Assembly: GCA_008694505.1 (NCBI GenBank) | Contig: VZDJ01006028.1 | Location: 1,321,097-1,385,096, forward strand | Direction of reading: 5' to 3' | DNA: 64,000 nucleotides | Origin: Cyanoderma ruficeps | Taxonomy: Eukaryota > Chordata > Aves > Passeriformes > Timaliidae | In this document: piece after piece, positions 14,601-28,435 of the stretch | How the letters are laid out: each line of letters opens with the position of its first letter | Numbering within the stretch: position 1 is the first letter of the stretch | Notes under the pieces: generated by a model | The model's database searches: none | The model's input: the letters and a program-made list of their open reading frames with translations, nothing else | What the model was told of the DNA's origin: nothing | Position numbers and translations under genes: made by a program

Positions 14601-17090
14601 CGGATGCTTGTCTCACCTGAAAGCAGTTTCACAGGTAAAGTTGTAGAGCTTTTAAATGCACCCATGCAGAGGAAACACCCTATTATACATAGCTAAACAG
14701 ACCAAGGAATCTACGGCTAAGACCAATAACCAGAATCTATTTCCATAGTTGAAAGAAACAATGGCTTTTTTGTTTTAGCATATTTCAAAATTGACTAAAT
14801 TTTCTATCTCCTCACCTCTTAAATTGAGATTGGATGTGTGTCTTAAATTAGTACTGTAATGGGCTGCAAATTATTACATACAGCTCAAGGATAATGTAAG
14901 GATTTCTAATTTTAATCTACAGAACCTAGATCTACAGAATGACTATACAAGAAGACATTCTAGTAGCTCTTCTTCTATCTTCATTGGGATGAAAAAAATC
15001 CTTTGAAGTAGCAGATCTTATATTTAGTATTGAGGGTGTGGGACTCCAGAATTTGGCACTATTTATGAGGAGAGTTTCTAAAGATGAGGGTTTTAACTCT
15101 GCTGCAGAGGGCAAATATCAAGAGAGATCTTGGTTTCTTAGAAGCTGGTGTACAGGTTTTCATAATAAATATTTAGAATTAGAATGTTGCCCCATGGGTA
15201 GAGATATGGTAATAAAAAAAAAAGGTAGTGTGTTTGCTTCAGCTGCTGTGTTTGAAATCAATCCACTGCAGTCCCACTGGGCTGGATAAAGCTTTTAAAA
15301 ATGTTAATTTTTCTGTGTATAGTAAGTAGCAGTAAAGCCCTGCAAATCTTCATAGACTTGAAAGAGGAATTAATAAGTTTTATTTATATTTGGGATTTAT
15401 TCACATTTTAAATGGTTCTATACTGGGAGAATCTCAAGTCATTGTCAAATTTTAGAGACTGATGATTGGTTTAGAACAAAAGAGAATCTATTCTTTTAAA
15501 AAAAATGCATCTCAGAAGACTGAAAAGAAAGATTACATGTTTGATATGAAAATATTAAAAAGAGTTTTCAGATCCTGTTTGCTCCAAGCATGGATATGGT
15601 TTCAGAAACTTTTACTCCTCAGGAATGATAACAGTTTCCTATGTGTTCAAAGTATATACAACAAGCATATTTTTTCGTTACCATAATCTGATAAATTCAG
15701 GCAACAGGTATGAAATTCATACTTAGGAACAAGACATGCTCAATATTCTTACCTGCATAAATGAAACCATGAAAGTTTTCCACATTAACAGGAACATATT
15801 TTTTTTTCAGAAAAATACTACATAACCCCTGATTTAGTGTTTTCCAGTCTCTCATAGTGTTTTGTAATCTGTTAATTATCCTTATTGTTAGAAGAAAGCA
15901 TCTTATTTCCAAGCTTCCACACATGCCTAGCTTCATGTTCCAGCCACAAAGTTCTTTGTCTACATGACTGAAAAACTATTACCAGACTCTAATTCCCACT
16001 AAATCCTTGTGAACTGTAATCTCACAACTTCCTCTTTGATAATATAAAGGAATCTTTTTTTTTTAGTGTTTTAGAAGATTATATGTAATTTTTTAATTGT
16101 TCTTGATTTCTTTTCCAAACCTCTGCAAATATTCTTGGCTGCAAAGAACATTGTGAAATGAAAAAGAGCAGTACAGAGGCAGATGTGTTTGTTATTTCCC
16201 TGCTATCCTCAGTGTTAAGCAGGTTATCTATTGGTCCCTATGTCAGTGTTTGGTTTTATTTACTTTTTTTGGGGTGTCTTGGGGGATAGCTCAAGAATAT
16301 TGCTTGAATTGTGAAATTGACCCAACTGATGTAAAATAGAGAAGATATGAGTTTGTGCGTTCTGTGAGTTTTATCAAGTTACAACTGGCTAATCTAACCT
16401 CTTGGCAACCCAGAGAACAATAACAATTATTGTGATCAGACTTAGTCAGGAATTATAGCAACAAAGGTAGAAGAGCTGTACCAAATCAATCATATGACAA
16501 CTTGTCCCCTTCAAGACAAGTAGTAGACAGCTCCAGTCAAGTGAAGTGAAGGAACTCCCTTCCTTGGGATGCATTTTTGCAGACTACCCTTTTTGATAGG
16601 TTCCTTCATGAGGAGCAAGGAGTAATGTCTCTTTTTCTATTTTTGGAATGGATTTTTACATTATTGTCCTTGGATTCTCATTCCATTCACTTCAGCATTT
16701 ACCAGCATAAAGCAAATCCAGCCACCATTTAGGGTTTTTAAAGGTAGGACCAAGAAATGAGGATAAATATATTGAGAGCAGATCCTTGCATAATGTGCTC
16801 AGAACCAAAGATCCTTTTCGAGAACATAAATTTGTATCAAATAGAGAGGTAGGAACATCCTCAACAGCATGGAGTTGGCTGTTGTCAGTGTTGAACAAGG
16901 ACAGTCTATCCTCAATGAGCTTTTCATGAGACACTAAAGATCTAGTTGGAATTTGTCTAATTTTGTGTCTGAGAGGCTGTCAGAGGGTTAGAGGGCAATT
17001 TTGGGGAATGCATCCAAAGAACAGCACCATGCCACTCACTGCATGAAGCCTTAAATTTGTTTACAGAGCAAACATATCAGGTTGGGTACA
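11640..17090 (+). other. AT-rich intron, no gene recognised
   Basis: No repeat family was recognised by eye. The longest ORF (minus, 12978-13385, 135 codons) has no recognisable domain and a composition expected from AT-rich noncoding DNA. A T11 run sits at about 12224-12236. An RNA gene or a diverged old repeat cannot be excluded. Confidence 0.5.
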
Positions 17091-17094
17091 TACT

Positions 17095-17150
17095 GGGAGG
17101 AGCTGTCAAATTCCTCAAGGGCAGAGGGGCCCTGCAGAAAGACCTGGCTT
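17095..17150 (+). mobile_element. Possible small CR1 fragment, plus orientation
   Basis: About 55 bp, including CTGTCAAATTCCTCAAGG and GCAGAGGGGCCCTGCAGA, resembles a segment of the CR1 ORF2 3' region as I recall it. The resemblance stops abruptly at both sides. It could be a scrap left after deletions or a chance match. Confidence 0.4.
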
Positions 17151-20100
17151 GGCTTCCCTCTGTTCCACCTCATCTTTGATTTTCTGCACCTTGTATTTAA
17201 TGACTGTGTATATTCCCCCTGAGTGTCTTTTGGTTTAACATTTTACAGTTTTCTGCATTAAATCACTGCCATGAGCTGTCCATGACCTTAGACCCTGACC
17301 AATTTCTGAACAACGATACCTAACTGACCCTCTACATGTGGCTTGAATAGAGACAGCAACATTAACTTCTGTCACTCAGCTGTGGAAGTCCAGAATAGCA
17401 CAGTCATTCCTTGCTTATGACAAGTGCTTGACAATCTTGTGTGTAGCAGGGAGTTGTTTCCTCATTAGGGGCGGGTGCTCAGAGATTGTTCATGTTCGAA
17501 GCATTTCAGTTTCATGCTGACATTCAGAGCAATACAGATGGGTGTGGCTCTTCTGCAAAGGGTACCTGGCCTTTATGCCAAACTCAGCAAGGTGTCAGGA
17601 ACTGCACTTGTGTTCTCATGTGATTCAGTTTCAGAATGCTTAATCTGACAAAAAACACTTATGTAAAATATACAATACTGCATTTTATATCCACAGCTGG
17701 AAAATTAGTTTAAAAATTTTAATCCCTGATTTTGGTGCTTAAAATGGTGAAAGCTAGGTTTGTTTGTATTTCACAGATAAGGACAATGTGCATTTACCTA
17801 GCCTATGTTGTAGAGAAGCATAAACTCTGAAAATATAGCATGACTACTATTCTTTCTAAGCAATAGAGTAACAATTTCTGTATCTTTTTAATTTAAAAAA
17901 AATCGAAACTCCAATTTGATATAGCTTCATGTAAAGAATGAACCCAATAGTTTTACCAGTTGGAGGGCAATGCTTTTGTGAAGTTTGTAGGAGGTACTAA
18001 GCCTGATTTATTGGATGAGCTGTACAAGATCCAAAACCTTCAAAAGGTGTGGAGAAAGTAAATCTTGAAAAATAGGGCATGAAACGTTAATGAACAAATA
18101 ATCATTTTTATTCTCAGCATGTTAGTAGAAATAGAGTACATCTGTCCCACCCAGCAGCTGCATCATTTTGAAGCTCTTGAGAGGGCTTCTGGAGGTGAGG
18201 AGAATATAAATCACAAATTGAACAGTAAAAAAGTAGGCAAAGAAACCAACATACAGCCAGTAAGTAGCTAAAATATATCAGTAAAGAAGGAATAGGGGAG
18301 ATTTTTATCCCAATATTTAAGAAGTAATAGAAACTGAATATTGGACCAGTTTTAAAAATTACTTGTTTAAAATTTTAGTATAATTCTATGTTAAAAGATT
18401 AATACAGAGATTGTATATTGTTTCCAGAGTCAAAACAAAAATGATAGTATTTTATCTTAGAGGTATTTCTGGTAAAACTAGGGAGAAATAAAACTTTTCT
18501 TTGCTCAAAGAAATTGCAGATAATTTTTGTAAACCAAATGTACCGTCTGTATTTATTTAATTTTAATACTCCTATGTATTATCGTCCTAATTAACTAGTT
18601 ACCTTTAAAAGCATTGCCACCATGAAGCTATGATACTGGAAAACATCTAATTTCAACTTTAATTTAGAATTAAATGTTCTCATTCACTGATACAAACTAG
18701 TATTTTTTTCTTAAAAGGATTCCCTTAGCAGTACTCTTTCAAATGACTTTTTACAAACAACAGAGATCCCCATTCAGTGTCTAATCATTGTATCTAATAA
18801 TTAGCCTTAGCTCCACTACTACAAAATAGTGCTTGCTGTGCTTGTTTTATTTTAACTGTTGACAGTTTTGGAGATCTCACCAACGCGCTCGCTTGGTTGG
18901 ATTTTTTATATTACATTTAGTTAGCACATGCTTCTCTGAGTACATTCTTTTTATCAGCTAAAATATGGAACTTCAGAAATTTTATATTCAAATCATACAT
19001 GTTTTATAAAATAATTATAAAAATGTATTATATTATTTATAAAACTTCTATTGCAGCCATTTCAATTGTTTTTGAAAAGTTGATTTCCTATTTACTTTAT
19101 AACTTTAAACAAGTAACAAATGAACCCTGTTTTCTGACTAGTAAGCTTCAACGGTGACTCAAAGGACTTAAATATAAAAGTATTATAAAGAATTCAGTTC
19201 CTATAAAACTCAAAAAGATCAGCATTCTTTTATTGTCGCTGTTTTCAGTTTTTGCAGGTTGATACAAATTACTGGAGAGATATCCAACTGGCACAATCAT
19301 ATCTTATTTTTCCTCTGTGTAACATCTTTGTGAGTAGCAGTTCACATTATGAAAGTAGCATACTTCAGTTGAGTGCTGACCTCCACAGCTCTCTGCCTTT
19401 TTTAATTTTAAGCAGACAATTCTATAGCATTTAGTGGATTTGCCTTTTTAGATTCCTAGAGTGAGTATGATAAAAATTAATCAACCACTGAAACATGAAT
19501 CTAATAATGGAACTTTATGTCTTCAGAAATTCTGATTTTTTAATGGTTTTGTTTGTCTTTTAATAATGCAGAATAAATGTGAATGTAGATCATGAGATTA
19601 CAGCACTAGCATTGCTAATTCCTGATTTTATTGTTCTGTAATTCTGAATCAGTCATTTGAACCTCTGCTTAAACAAGCCAAGGAGGAAGTCAGCAGCAGT
19701 AGTTAGTGCAGCTCATGTTGGCAAGGTGAAGTTCACTGCAAAACGTAGTCCGTGTGCTTTCCACTGTCTAAAATACAGAGAAAAAAATCCTTTGACATTT
19801 GGATTTTAAGTGCAGGTATTCCTTGATTACATATCTTCCTAATGATATTCTATATTTATGTAAAAAATGCAAAGCTTTGCACTGCATCATAGAGAAAAAT
19901 GTAGATACCGTAAAGATAGTTATGCAAGACTCCTCATGTTTGCATATTTCCAGCAAAGAGATGCCAAATACAGAGAGATTATTAGTAACTTTGTATGTTT
20001 CTAAATTCTTGGAATCACTGGCAGTTTTTGATGATAAAATTTAACTCATAAGAAAGAAATGGCATTAAAAATTTACCACATTTTAGTAATCTTTCATTAA

Positions 20101-21050
20101 GAGAAAAATACTATAAGGATTACACTGGCTTAAGTAATCAACAAAGTACACAGTCCCTTAGTTTGAAATACAAGATATATTTAACAAAGAAAACATAGAA
20201 CCATTTCTAGAAGAAATTTTAAGCTACTTGTATCTTCTTGTCTCTAAATTCTTGAAATGAAAGCAGCTTGATATGGAATTATTTTTGAGCTTTAAAGTAA
20301 ATACTAGTATGAGGAGACAGCATGTAATTTCTCACATATTAAATATTAGAAAAGAAAAAACTAATGTCTAGTCCTACTTTTTTTTTAGTCTCTTTATTAT
20401 TATTTGAATCTACAGAGTTTTCCGCAGAATGTATCTTTATGCCTTTAAAAATGTCAGAAAACGTCACAAATGAACAGTAAAGATGCTTGTATGAAACTTA
20501 ACTATATCAAATTCCTCATAATTTTGTCTGTCTTTATTGGTACCTCATTTTTTGGAGCTATAGAATGACTTGATTCAATGGTTATATCAAGTAGTAGTAT
20601 TTACTCTCCACTTCTTTTCAAACTGCTCCTTCTATTTAAGTGTGATCTGTCAACAGACCAGGTAGCTAAAGGAATTGGAAATGCATGTGTTTCTACTCTG
20701 GGTTATGTAATTACTGGCAGATTTTTACTGAACTGCTGGGAAAAAAACCTCACCCAAAATTCATCTAAATTATAGTCTTAATTCCTTTTGAGCAATGATA
20801 AATTTTGGTAACTAGAAAATAATCTAGGCAAACAAAGGCTTCATCTGGCCAAACAGATGCTTTACAGTGTCGTGAAACCCCAGAACCATATTTCATCCTC
20901 TTCTTTTCAGGGATAACAGATTAGTGATTTCTGAGCAGTATTGATAGTCAGCTGCATACATCTAATTTGATGACTATAAATAAGCAGTTTAGTGTGGTTA
21001 AGGCTGACGATGGGTAGGGCCCAGAGCACTCTCAAGCATCCTACAGAGGA
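17151..21050 (+). other. AT-rich intron, no gene recognised
   Basis: About 17160-17620 is less AT-rich than its surroundings and may be an older unrecognised repeat. The rest is AT-rich. The short ORFs at 19252-19434, 19768-20044 and 20578-20775 show no domain. Confidence 0.5.
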
Positions 21051-21051
21051 T

Positions 21052-21405
21052 TTCACAGAATCACAAAATCACAGAATTGACTAGTTTAGAAAAGACCTTT
21101 GAGGTCATCAAGTCCAACATATGACCTAACACCACCTCATCAACTGGACCATGGCATTGAGTGCCAAATCCAGTCTTTTCCTGAACACCTCCAGGGACTG
21201 TGATGCTATAACCTCCCTGGGCAGCCCATTCCAATGCCCAAGCACTCCTTCTGTGAAGAATTTTTTCCTAGTGTCTAGCCTAAACCTTCCCTTGCACAAC
21301 TTAAGACTGTGTCCTCTTGTTGTGTCTCTGGTTGCCTGTGAGAAGAGACCAACCCCCCCACCTGGCTACAGCCTCATTTCAGGCAGTTGCAGCTCTCAGT
21401 TACAT
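21052..21405 (-). mobile_element. CR1 LINE 3' end, minus orientation
   Basis: It begins with the reverse-complemented octamer tail (TCACAGAATCACAAAATCACAGAA), followed by the conserved CR1 3' segment with strings such as GAGGTCATCAAGTCCAAC at 21100, TCCCTGGGCAGCCCATTCC near 21215 and GAGAAGAGACCAACCCCCCC near 21340. It is truncated near 21405. The sequence differs from the 4281-5275 copy, so it belongs to a different CR1 subfamily or age class. The + strand ORF at 21151-21417 is a shadow. Confidence 0.92.
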
Positions 21406-22060
21406 CCTACAACGTGAAATGTGATCTTTGGGATCAACTTTTCCCCTCCAATGTCTGTAGTATTCTAAAGTGAATGAAAAAGAGCTGAACCCATGTAAGC
21501 TCTACACTTTATATAACGGAACACAAATGTAAATGTTTTCAAAATATGCAATAGAGGGAATATATTTGCATATCTGAAAGACTCCTGTCTATTAAACTTA
21601 CGCCAAAACCAAATGTTGCTTGATACACAAGAAGCAAAAAGAGTATATGGGAGGGAATGAAGGACACAACTATGGAATTCTGTAAAGGAATATACTGTGA
21701 TGTTTTTCTAGGGCTTTGTGTCTGTGACAATATGTTTGAATCAAACTAAGAATAAAAGAACTTCCTTACCACTTTGCAAGGCACAGGGATCTTTGCTCCT
21801 ACCACTATCTGGTTTTGTTGCTTTGGTTTTGGTTTGTTTTGGGCTTTATAGTAATGATGGAATCAGTGTATTTAGATTTTCATGTGGTATTCGTGATGCT
21901 ATTCTAGTTTATGAAATACTGACATAAGTGACTTTTAATGAACCTTCTCATTCTCAAAATATCTTTTATTAGGCTAACTGCTAGTATTAGATAAAATATA
22001 TAAACTTGTGGGTAATGATTCAGATTGAACAATAAGCATCATAGATTCACCTTCTGAGTA

Positions 22061-22247
22061 ACCTGCCTGGCCATAGGAAACAATGATTTAATTCCTTGTT
22101 TTGCTTTGCTTGTCTGTGATGCTTTGGTTTCCCCATTAAAGTGTCTTTATCTCAGCCCAGGAGTTCTCTATGTTTTACCTTTCCCATTCTCTCCCTGACT
22201 GCACTGGTGTGAGTGAGCGAGTGGCTGTGTGGGGTTAAACCACAACA
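22061..22247 (+). mobile_element. 3' end of an avian ERV LTR
   Basis: About 187 bp matches the recalled 3' third of a common avian LTR: ATTCCTTGTTTTGCTTTGCT at 22090, the CATTAAAGTGTCTTTATCTC polyadenylation-region string at about 22135, GAGTGAGCGAGTGGCTGTGT near 22211 and the terminal GGGGTTAAACCACAACA ending at 22247. The 5' two thirds are missing. The family appears to be the one also found at 45525-46071. I believe it is ERVL-like, but the subfamily name is not certain. Confidence 0.82.
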
Positions 22248-23481
22248 TTCCTCAATCTGTGATGCCCGCTATTCAATCTGATTAATAATTTTAGGTTCCA
22301 GACTTGGCTTTAGAAAGTGTCTTGTGGTTTTTCCATGAAAGACTTGACTGTAAAATATTTTTGTTGTTTTAAAAGGAAAATGAAAATATTCTGCCATTGC
22401 TGACTGTTTGCTCATCAGTTTTCTTGGTATTCTATGATGCTGTCCTTATGTGGCTAAACAGCATATGACTACAGTTATTCCAGTCCTTATGGACTACTTT
22501 AGTCCCAAGGATAGTGGAGGAACATGAGATAGGATGCCTAGGAAGTAAAATCTAAAAGAAGAAAAGTGTCCATTATCTGTAAGATTATTCCTAAAATGCC
22601 TATAACTGCACATTCCTTAAGGCCAGCAAATCCTAATTAAATGCTTCCTTTATTACTAGCCACTTAAAACTAAAGGAAAATCAAAACCCACCTACTACAG
22701 CTCCCAGTGCATTGTGATAGGTGATATCTTGGAGAGATTCCCAAGAAGGAATTCTTGCAAGCTTGTGGTCAGGGAATGAAATACAAAAACTTGTCACAGA
22801 AAGCAAGGGGAGGATGGAAAGGAATGGTTTTTGCCTGGAAGTTTCATGGTGGCTGCTGTAGGACTAGGGCATTTCCATTGGTAAATGATGTATAATCAAG
22901 GGACTTTGAGACTTGTCCTTCGGGCAGAAAAAGTCACAATACAAATCAGTCTTGTCCACTGACTTCCCCTTGACTCTTAAATAAGGGTTGTCCAAAATGA
23001 AAGTTAGATGGATGTTTAGGATTCTTGCACAACATTTTCAAATAATGCTTAAAAAAAATCAAACCCAGAACTTTGCAAAGTTGTTTAAAAAATCAAGTGT
23101 TTAGTGATGGCATATTTGGTACTTCAGTTCACTGACTTGCATATCTTTGTTATAGTGCATAATTTTCAGTAATTATAGCAAATGTTTATGAAAAAAATAA
23201 CCAAAATAAGCAAGTAGAAGTTAGTCAGATATTAGGTTGTGCTTGTTACTAAGAATATACAGAATGGTTTCTTATAAATCTCACAAAATTGATTGAAGAA
23301 GCAAATTCTGTTAGGCTTTTTTTGTGCTTTCATGAACAAATCACTTTGTAAGATTTTCTCTCTTTTACTCAGAAACAATATTCAACCAAATTCCTCATAC
23401 TGTGCTGTTGACGAAAATAAGTTATGTAAATCGTGAATTTTTTGGTTCATTTTGTCAGCATTTTGAGTCCTTCAGTGTGAG

Positions 23482-23487
23482 TGGATG
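23482..23487. repeat. Left target site duplication (TGGATG)
   Basis: Six bases immediately before the LTR's TG, identical to those at 23944-23949. Confidence 0.88.
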
Positions 23488-23943
23488 TGATGCGGTGTCG
23501 GAGAATCCCAGCTAGCTCTCAGTACCCAGACCGCGCCAAGAGCGGCTGCCCCCGGGCCAGATCGGGTACAGATCTTCCACCAGTCAGGGATACAAAAGGG
23601 AAGAGATTTAGGAGGGGCTCATGATTCGACAGCCAATATGAAAGACAATGGGAGTGGAAAGGGTCACATGGACCAATGGGGCTTCATGGAATAAAGGAAT
23701 TCCTGGGATAGGTTTGGCAGGGGGTTGGGACAACAAGGACTGACAGGGAACTTTCTAAAACCCAGGGCAGGGGTCAGGGAGGTTTACAATTATGTAGGTG
23801 GAGTAAAATGCAGGTCTACGGAGTCATGGGCAACTGGGTGAGGAGGGAGATAACCTGGGCAATATCAAACATATCAGGGGGAAACAGGGATGATCCACTG
23901 GGAAAATAACTTCACAACAACTTAACAAAAGCACACCACCACA
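23488..23943 (+). mobile_element. Solo LTR of an endogenous retrovirus, with 6-bp target duplication
   Basis: The 456-bp block is bounded by TG (23488) and CA (23943). TGGATG lies directly on both sides (23482-23487 and 23944-23949), a 6-bp target site duplication. The ends form an imperfect inverted repeat (TGATGCGGTGTC against TGTGGTGGTGTG from the reverse complement). It is clearly GC-richer than the intron, including CCAGACCGCGCCAAGAGC near 23527. An AATAAA at 23690-23695 suggests + orientation, but this is not certain. No retroviral gene flanks it, so it is a solo LTR left by recombination. A 6-bp duplication is typical of ERV2/ERVK-like (alpha/betaretrovirus-related) elements. The family name is not known to me. 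Confidence 0.88.
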
Positions 23944-23949
23944 TGGATG
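23944..23949. repeat. Right target site duplication (TGGATG)
   Basis: Six bases immediately after the LTR's terminal CA, identical to those at 23482-23487. Both copies are intact, which suggests a fairly young insertion. Confidence 0.88.
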
Positions 23950-25880
23950 TTTCTTAAATCCCACTGGTTTCTTCTCCAAATAAGGGAAAAAAAATAAAAA
24001 ACAAATTGAAATTCAGGTGTGAAATAAAAATGCAGAGCGGCTCCTCAAAGCAAACTTTCTACTTTTATTCTGTGATGAAAGAAAACATAAGTTTCTGCAT
24101 ATTTTGTTTTGATTTTGTGAAATAATGATATGAAGTGAAGTCTTCTTGGTACGAGTTTGTCTTTTAACTAACAGTAACTATAAATGCAGACACTGGAGTA
24201 TTTGTCTTTGAAGCCACACTACTAAAACCACAAAGATATTTCTAGCACAAAGAGCTGTACCTATGCACCCACCTGACTGTCTATCTATATTGTTTTAATG
24301 TGTAGTATTCATAAATAAAATGATGAATAATTTATCTCCATCTGTGCAGACAGATCTCACCACCGTAATCTTCTGTAACTGTCAACTCTCTAAGATAATG
24401 TTCATGCTGTAGAGCTACTCCAGCAAAATTTAGTACACCTTTCTAGGTCTTTAAAGAAAACATGTCTGATGAGATAATATTTTAAACAAGTGTTCAGTAA
24501 TGCTTAATTGCATTATCTGTCCAGAAAGATATTTGAAGACAGTGTTACAAAATGCAGCTTCACTAAATGTATGTTCACTTAAATGTATTTTTAGCTGATG
24601 AAAGAGCTTGCAAGTCAATGATTTTGATTCCCTCACAAATTACAAATTTTGCATCCACCTGCCTCTGGTGGTATAACTAATTAAATTTTTTGATAGGATG
24701 AGAGAGTTTTATGTATTTTCTTAATATTTTAGTTGAATTAGGTACCACAAGAGACACAAATTATTTTAGCCTTAATTGCTGCAAACAAGCACATTTGTTT
24801 GCTTTTATTAAATTGAGCAGTTTTAAAACACAAGAAAAGTCATCTAGCAAGCCTCAAAACTTTTTCATTTTCTTTCAGAAAAATAAAAAGCTTATTGAAC
24901 GATTCTCCCTACTCAGTGCAAGTGCATTGTGAATGATACTACAAATAACCTAATTTCTTCAAAGAATTTTCATATACCTAAATAAGATTGTGTGTCATCC
25001 TGTTTTATATACATGGAGTTTTTATACACTCTAGATTATACCTAAATGTTATTGTGAACAGTACTGTAAGGTAAAGATATGGAGCTGCACAGTATCTGCA
25101 TTAGTTTTCCCTCTCCCTGAAAAACTAAAGCAGATGCTTTGGATGTTCAGAAGAGACACAGCACCCTTTACCTTTTTTTTTTTTTTTCCTCCTTTTTTTT
25201 TTNATATGCCATTCGAAAACCATTTCTTTTAACATGTATACTAAAATAATACTGGATTTTTTTCCCTAAGTGGAGGATATCTCTTTTTTTTCCTCCTGTG
25301 CCTCAAAGCACTGCAAAAGTGAAAAACAGTATAATGCACAAGGCACTGTGAAGGAAATTCTGGAATAAGAACAATTTTACAAAAAAATATCAGAAAGGAA
25401 GAAAAAGAAAAATTGAGTCCTATTGGTTTCACTAAGAAACAAACTCCAAAATTTCTTCCTCCTTTCTCTCTCCTTCTACATCACTAGAATATGTTTTGTC
25501 TTTACTCTGCTTCCAGGGGAATGTCATAGGTTGTGAATGAGATTTTCTTTGATGGCTTCACATGGGCTTTGGGTCAACCATCAATATATCTATTTTGGTT
25601 ACACAATAGATCAATTGATTTTTATAGCTGCTTTTGACCTTGCAGTATTCTAACAGTAAACTCCCAGGAAAAAAATTGCTGCTGGGGAGCTTTTGAATCT
25701 CTATAACTGAACAGGGACTTTGAGAATGACACATAAGACAAGGGCATTAATTTTTAATCAGTTCTTCTGAAGTTCTAATTTTACCTGGTGTTTCCCCCAG
25801 ACTGTCTTGTGAGCATCTCCATTGGAGTGTCATCATGATTATTAGGGATCTGGAACACACAATTAAGGAAGTGATGGTGG

Positions 25881-26196
25881 AAGAATTGGCTTTCTTTAAT
25901 CTGGAAGAGAGGGTTTGAAGAGTTGGGACTTTTGCCTTCGGCCTAATATGAAGCTAGTAGATGGGAAAAGACACACACAGATTATTTGAGAAGAACATAG
26001 TGATAACATGAGAAAGGAAATTATGATTAGGTATAAGGAAAAAATTCTGATGGGACCAGGTTGCCCAGAAAGGCTCAGGAACCTCCATCCTTTCCCGGAC
26101 AAGGTCTAGGGCATCACCACACGATTGGATTTACTTTGAGTTTGGGCTTGGACTAAATGGTTTCCAGATCTTTCTTCCAATAGAAATTCTCCTATG
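25881..26196 (+). mobile_element. CR1 LINE 3' end, plus orientation, diverged
   Basis: It carries the CR1 3' landmarks in order: TTTAATCTGGAAGAGAGG (about 25896), GTGATAACATGAGAAAGGAAAT (about 26000), the AGGTATAAGGAAAAAATTCT segment (about 26030), GGTTGCCCAGAAAGGCTCAG (about 26058), TTGGACTAAATGGTTTCCAG and a decayed terminal octamer at CTCCTATG (26189-26196). Its divergence exceeds that of the other CR1 copies, indicating age. Confidence 0.75.
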
Positions 26197-28435
26197 TTGC
26201 TAAATTATCTTCCAGTTATAATGATAAATAGCATTTTAATTTTTTTCCTATGGATTTTGATTTCATATTCCATTTAACTGCAAATGCCACTAGTATTTGT
26301 ATTTTCTAACCACGTTCTTTTACAAAGACCCCAAAATCATCCCAGGAGCTTCTATGAAGTTCATGAAGTCTGTGCCTTTCCTATTCCTTCACTGGACATT
26401 GCTCCTAGGATAGGGGAACAGTGAGCAGCAGTGCTTCTTACAGATGTATTTGTACAAGGCCCTATCTAAAACAGATAAAGTCCCAGAAAGATCCCTTGGT
26501 CTTTATATAAGGAAAAAGAGAATTATAGGGCATAAATGTCTATGAAACCTAGTGCCTTTGGGGACCATGTGACCTGCAGTAATGTCACAGTGATGCAATG
26601 AGGTTGTTTCTTTGTAAGATACTTTTACGCCATTCTATTATTACATGAAAATCGCTAAGAAGTTTACTTTTCCTTGTTTCTTATCGATCATGTTTCTCTA
26701 AGAATTTTTAATAAGGTTTTAAAACCAGAAGCATACAATTGATCCCTCTCAATATGAAGTATCAAGATAGGCTTTTTTAAAGAACAAGGAAGTATCTTTT
26801 AATGCTATAGAGAAAAATCAGTTAATTATTTGTGCTTTTAATTTACACATGCAACTGAAAATAAATGTAAGTAGTATAAATAAATCCTTTTTGTATTCCT
26901 AGTAGCCTATGAATTTTATTTTTGCTGCCTCATTTGCAGACATCAGCTGCATAATTGACTGTGATAATTGTAGTGGAATTTTTGCCAGACACAGGATTTT
27001 CTCTGGAGCCTTGGAGTCAAGGTTTATAGTTTTTACATAACCTTTGAAATGCGTGAGAGTAATATGATTTTATGTTTTTGTCTTAGCAAGTGGTAGAAGA
27101 GCACTGGATTGTAGTACTACAGCCAGCAGATTATTCTGAGATGTTTTGAACAGCTGCTTTCAAAAAAACCCTTGGCAATGATAGTGTAGTCCTTCATCTT
27201 CTTGAATATATAAGTTAGAAGTGCTAATGAAAACGTGTCCTTGGATTATAACTGTCAAAAATGAGTGCTTTGCTTTTAATAATGTGTCCAGAAATAGATC
27301 TTTTGGCAGCTGTGTTTCCAGATACAAGTTCATTGTCACATTTACTATAATGTTTGTTCTTCCGTGATATTTCCCATGCCATGTTCTGGTGCTTGAGTGT
27401 TTGGATTTATTTGTGGTACTTGTTTCTCTAAACTGGAACTACTTGAAAGAAAACATTCATGTGTTATCAAAGACTGTTTTCTTGAGTGTCTCGCTATCGT
27501 GAGAAAGTATTTGCACTTTAATACTTTAATATTAGTACTTTGCACTAAATACTCTTAATGAAAGAGCTCCCACAGAGCCACAGAGCTCCCACATGTGGCA
27601 AAATAAAAAGTTGAGTAAAGTCCAGGCTGACAGGTTTTGCTAGGCCTAGATGCTGCAGTTTGTTGCTGTATGAGGCTGTCTAAATGCAGCGCCACTACAG
27701 TTTGAAAGAGCTGCAAGGGATGTTGTTCAGGAAACATTTATCAAGTTCTTGTGCATCCTAACTTAAACTGTAGTTAATGGGTTCTGGTAAATCAAACCCA
27801 CTGTCTTCTGCCTCCTGGGGTTCATTGGCCTCAAGCTTTGTTCAAACATAGGCAATGGTTTTTCCTCTTTATTCTTTCTTTTTTTTTTTCTTTTCTATTA
27901 AGTGCAAGTAACTTCAACTCTACAGTAAATGCATCGAGTAATACAAAATAAAATAAATTATATATATAAAACAAAACAAACAGAATAAAAGACCTGTGAC
28001 ATTTTTCACATACTTGTAGTACTGTAAAAGATCACCTATGACATTCAGTTCAGTTTCTTCTGGACTCACTAGATTACTTCAACCCCACTTTAAGTTATAA
28101 CAACTCAGAAACTGAGGGACCAATATTGAATGTGCATGTTTCATTTCAAGCAATTTTCTCAAATCCTGTTTTATTTCAGTGATTTTGTGTCTATTTCATA
28201 AATAGATGTCTGTTTAAGATGACGTTTTCAAGATGATTCTTCACTACAGATAGGCAAGTGGTGTGCAACAGTGCACAACCACCCCTCAAACGTTATATTG
28301 CCAAGTATTCATGTGGATGTTTTAATTTAAGTGCAGCAATAATGAGGTTGTCACAAGCCCGCCTATTCTTAATATGTTTCTTGATGGTCTTGGGGTTTTG
28401 TGTTTTTTTGTTGGCTTTTTTTTTTTTTTTTTTTT

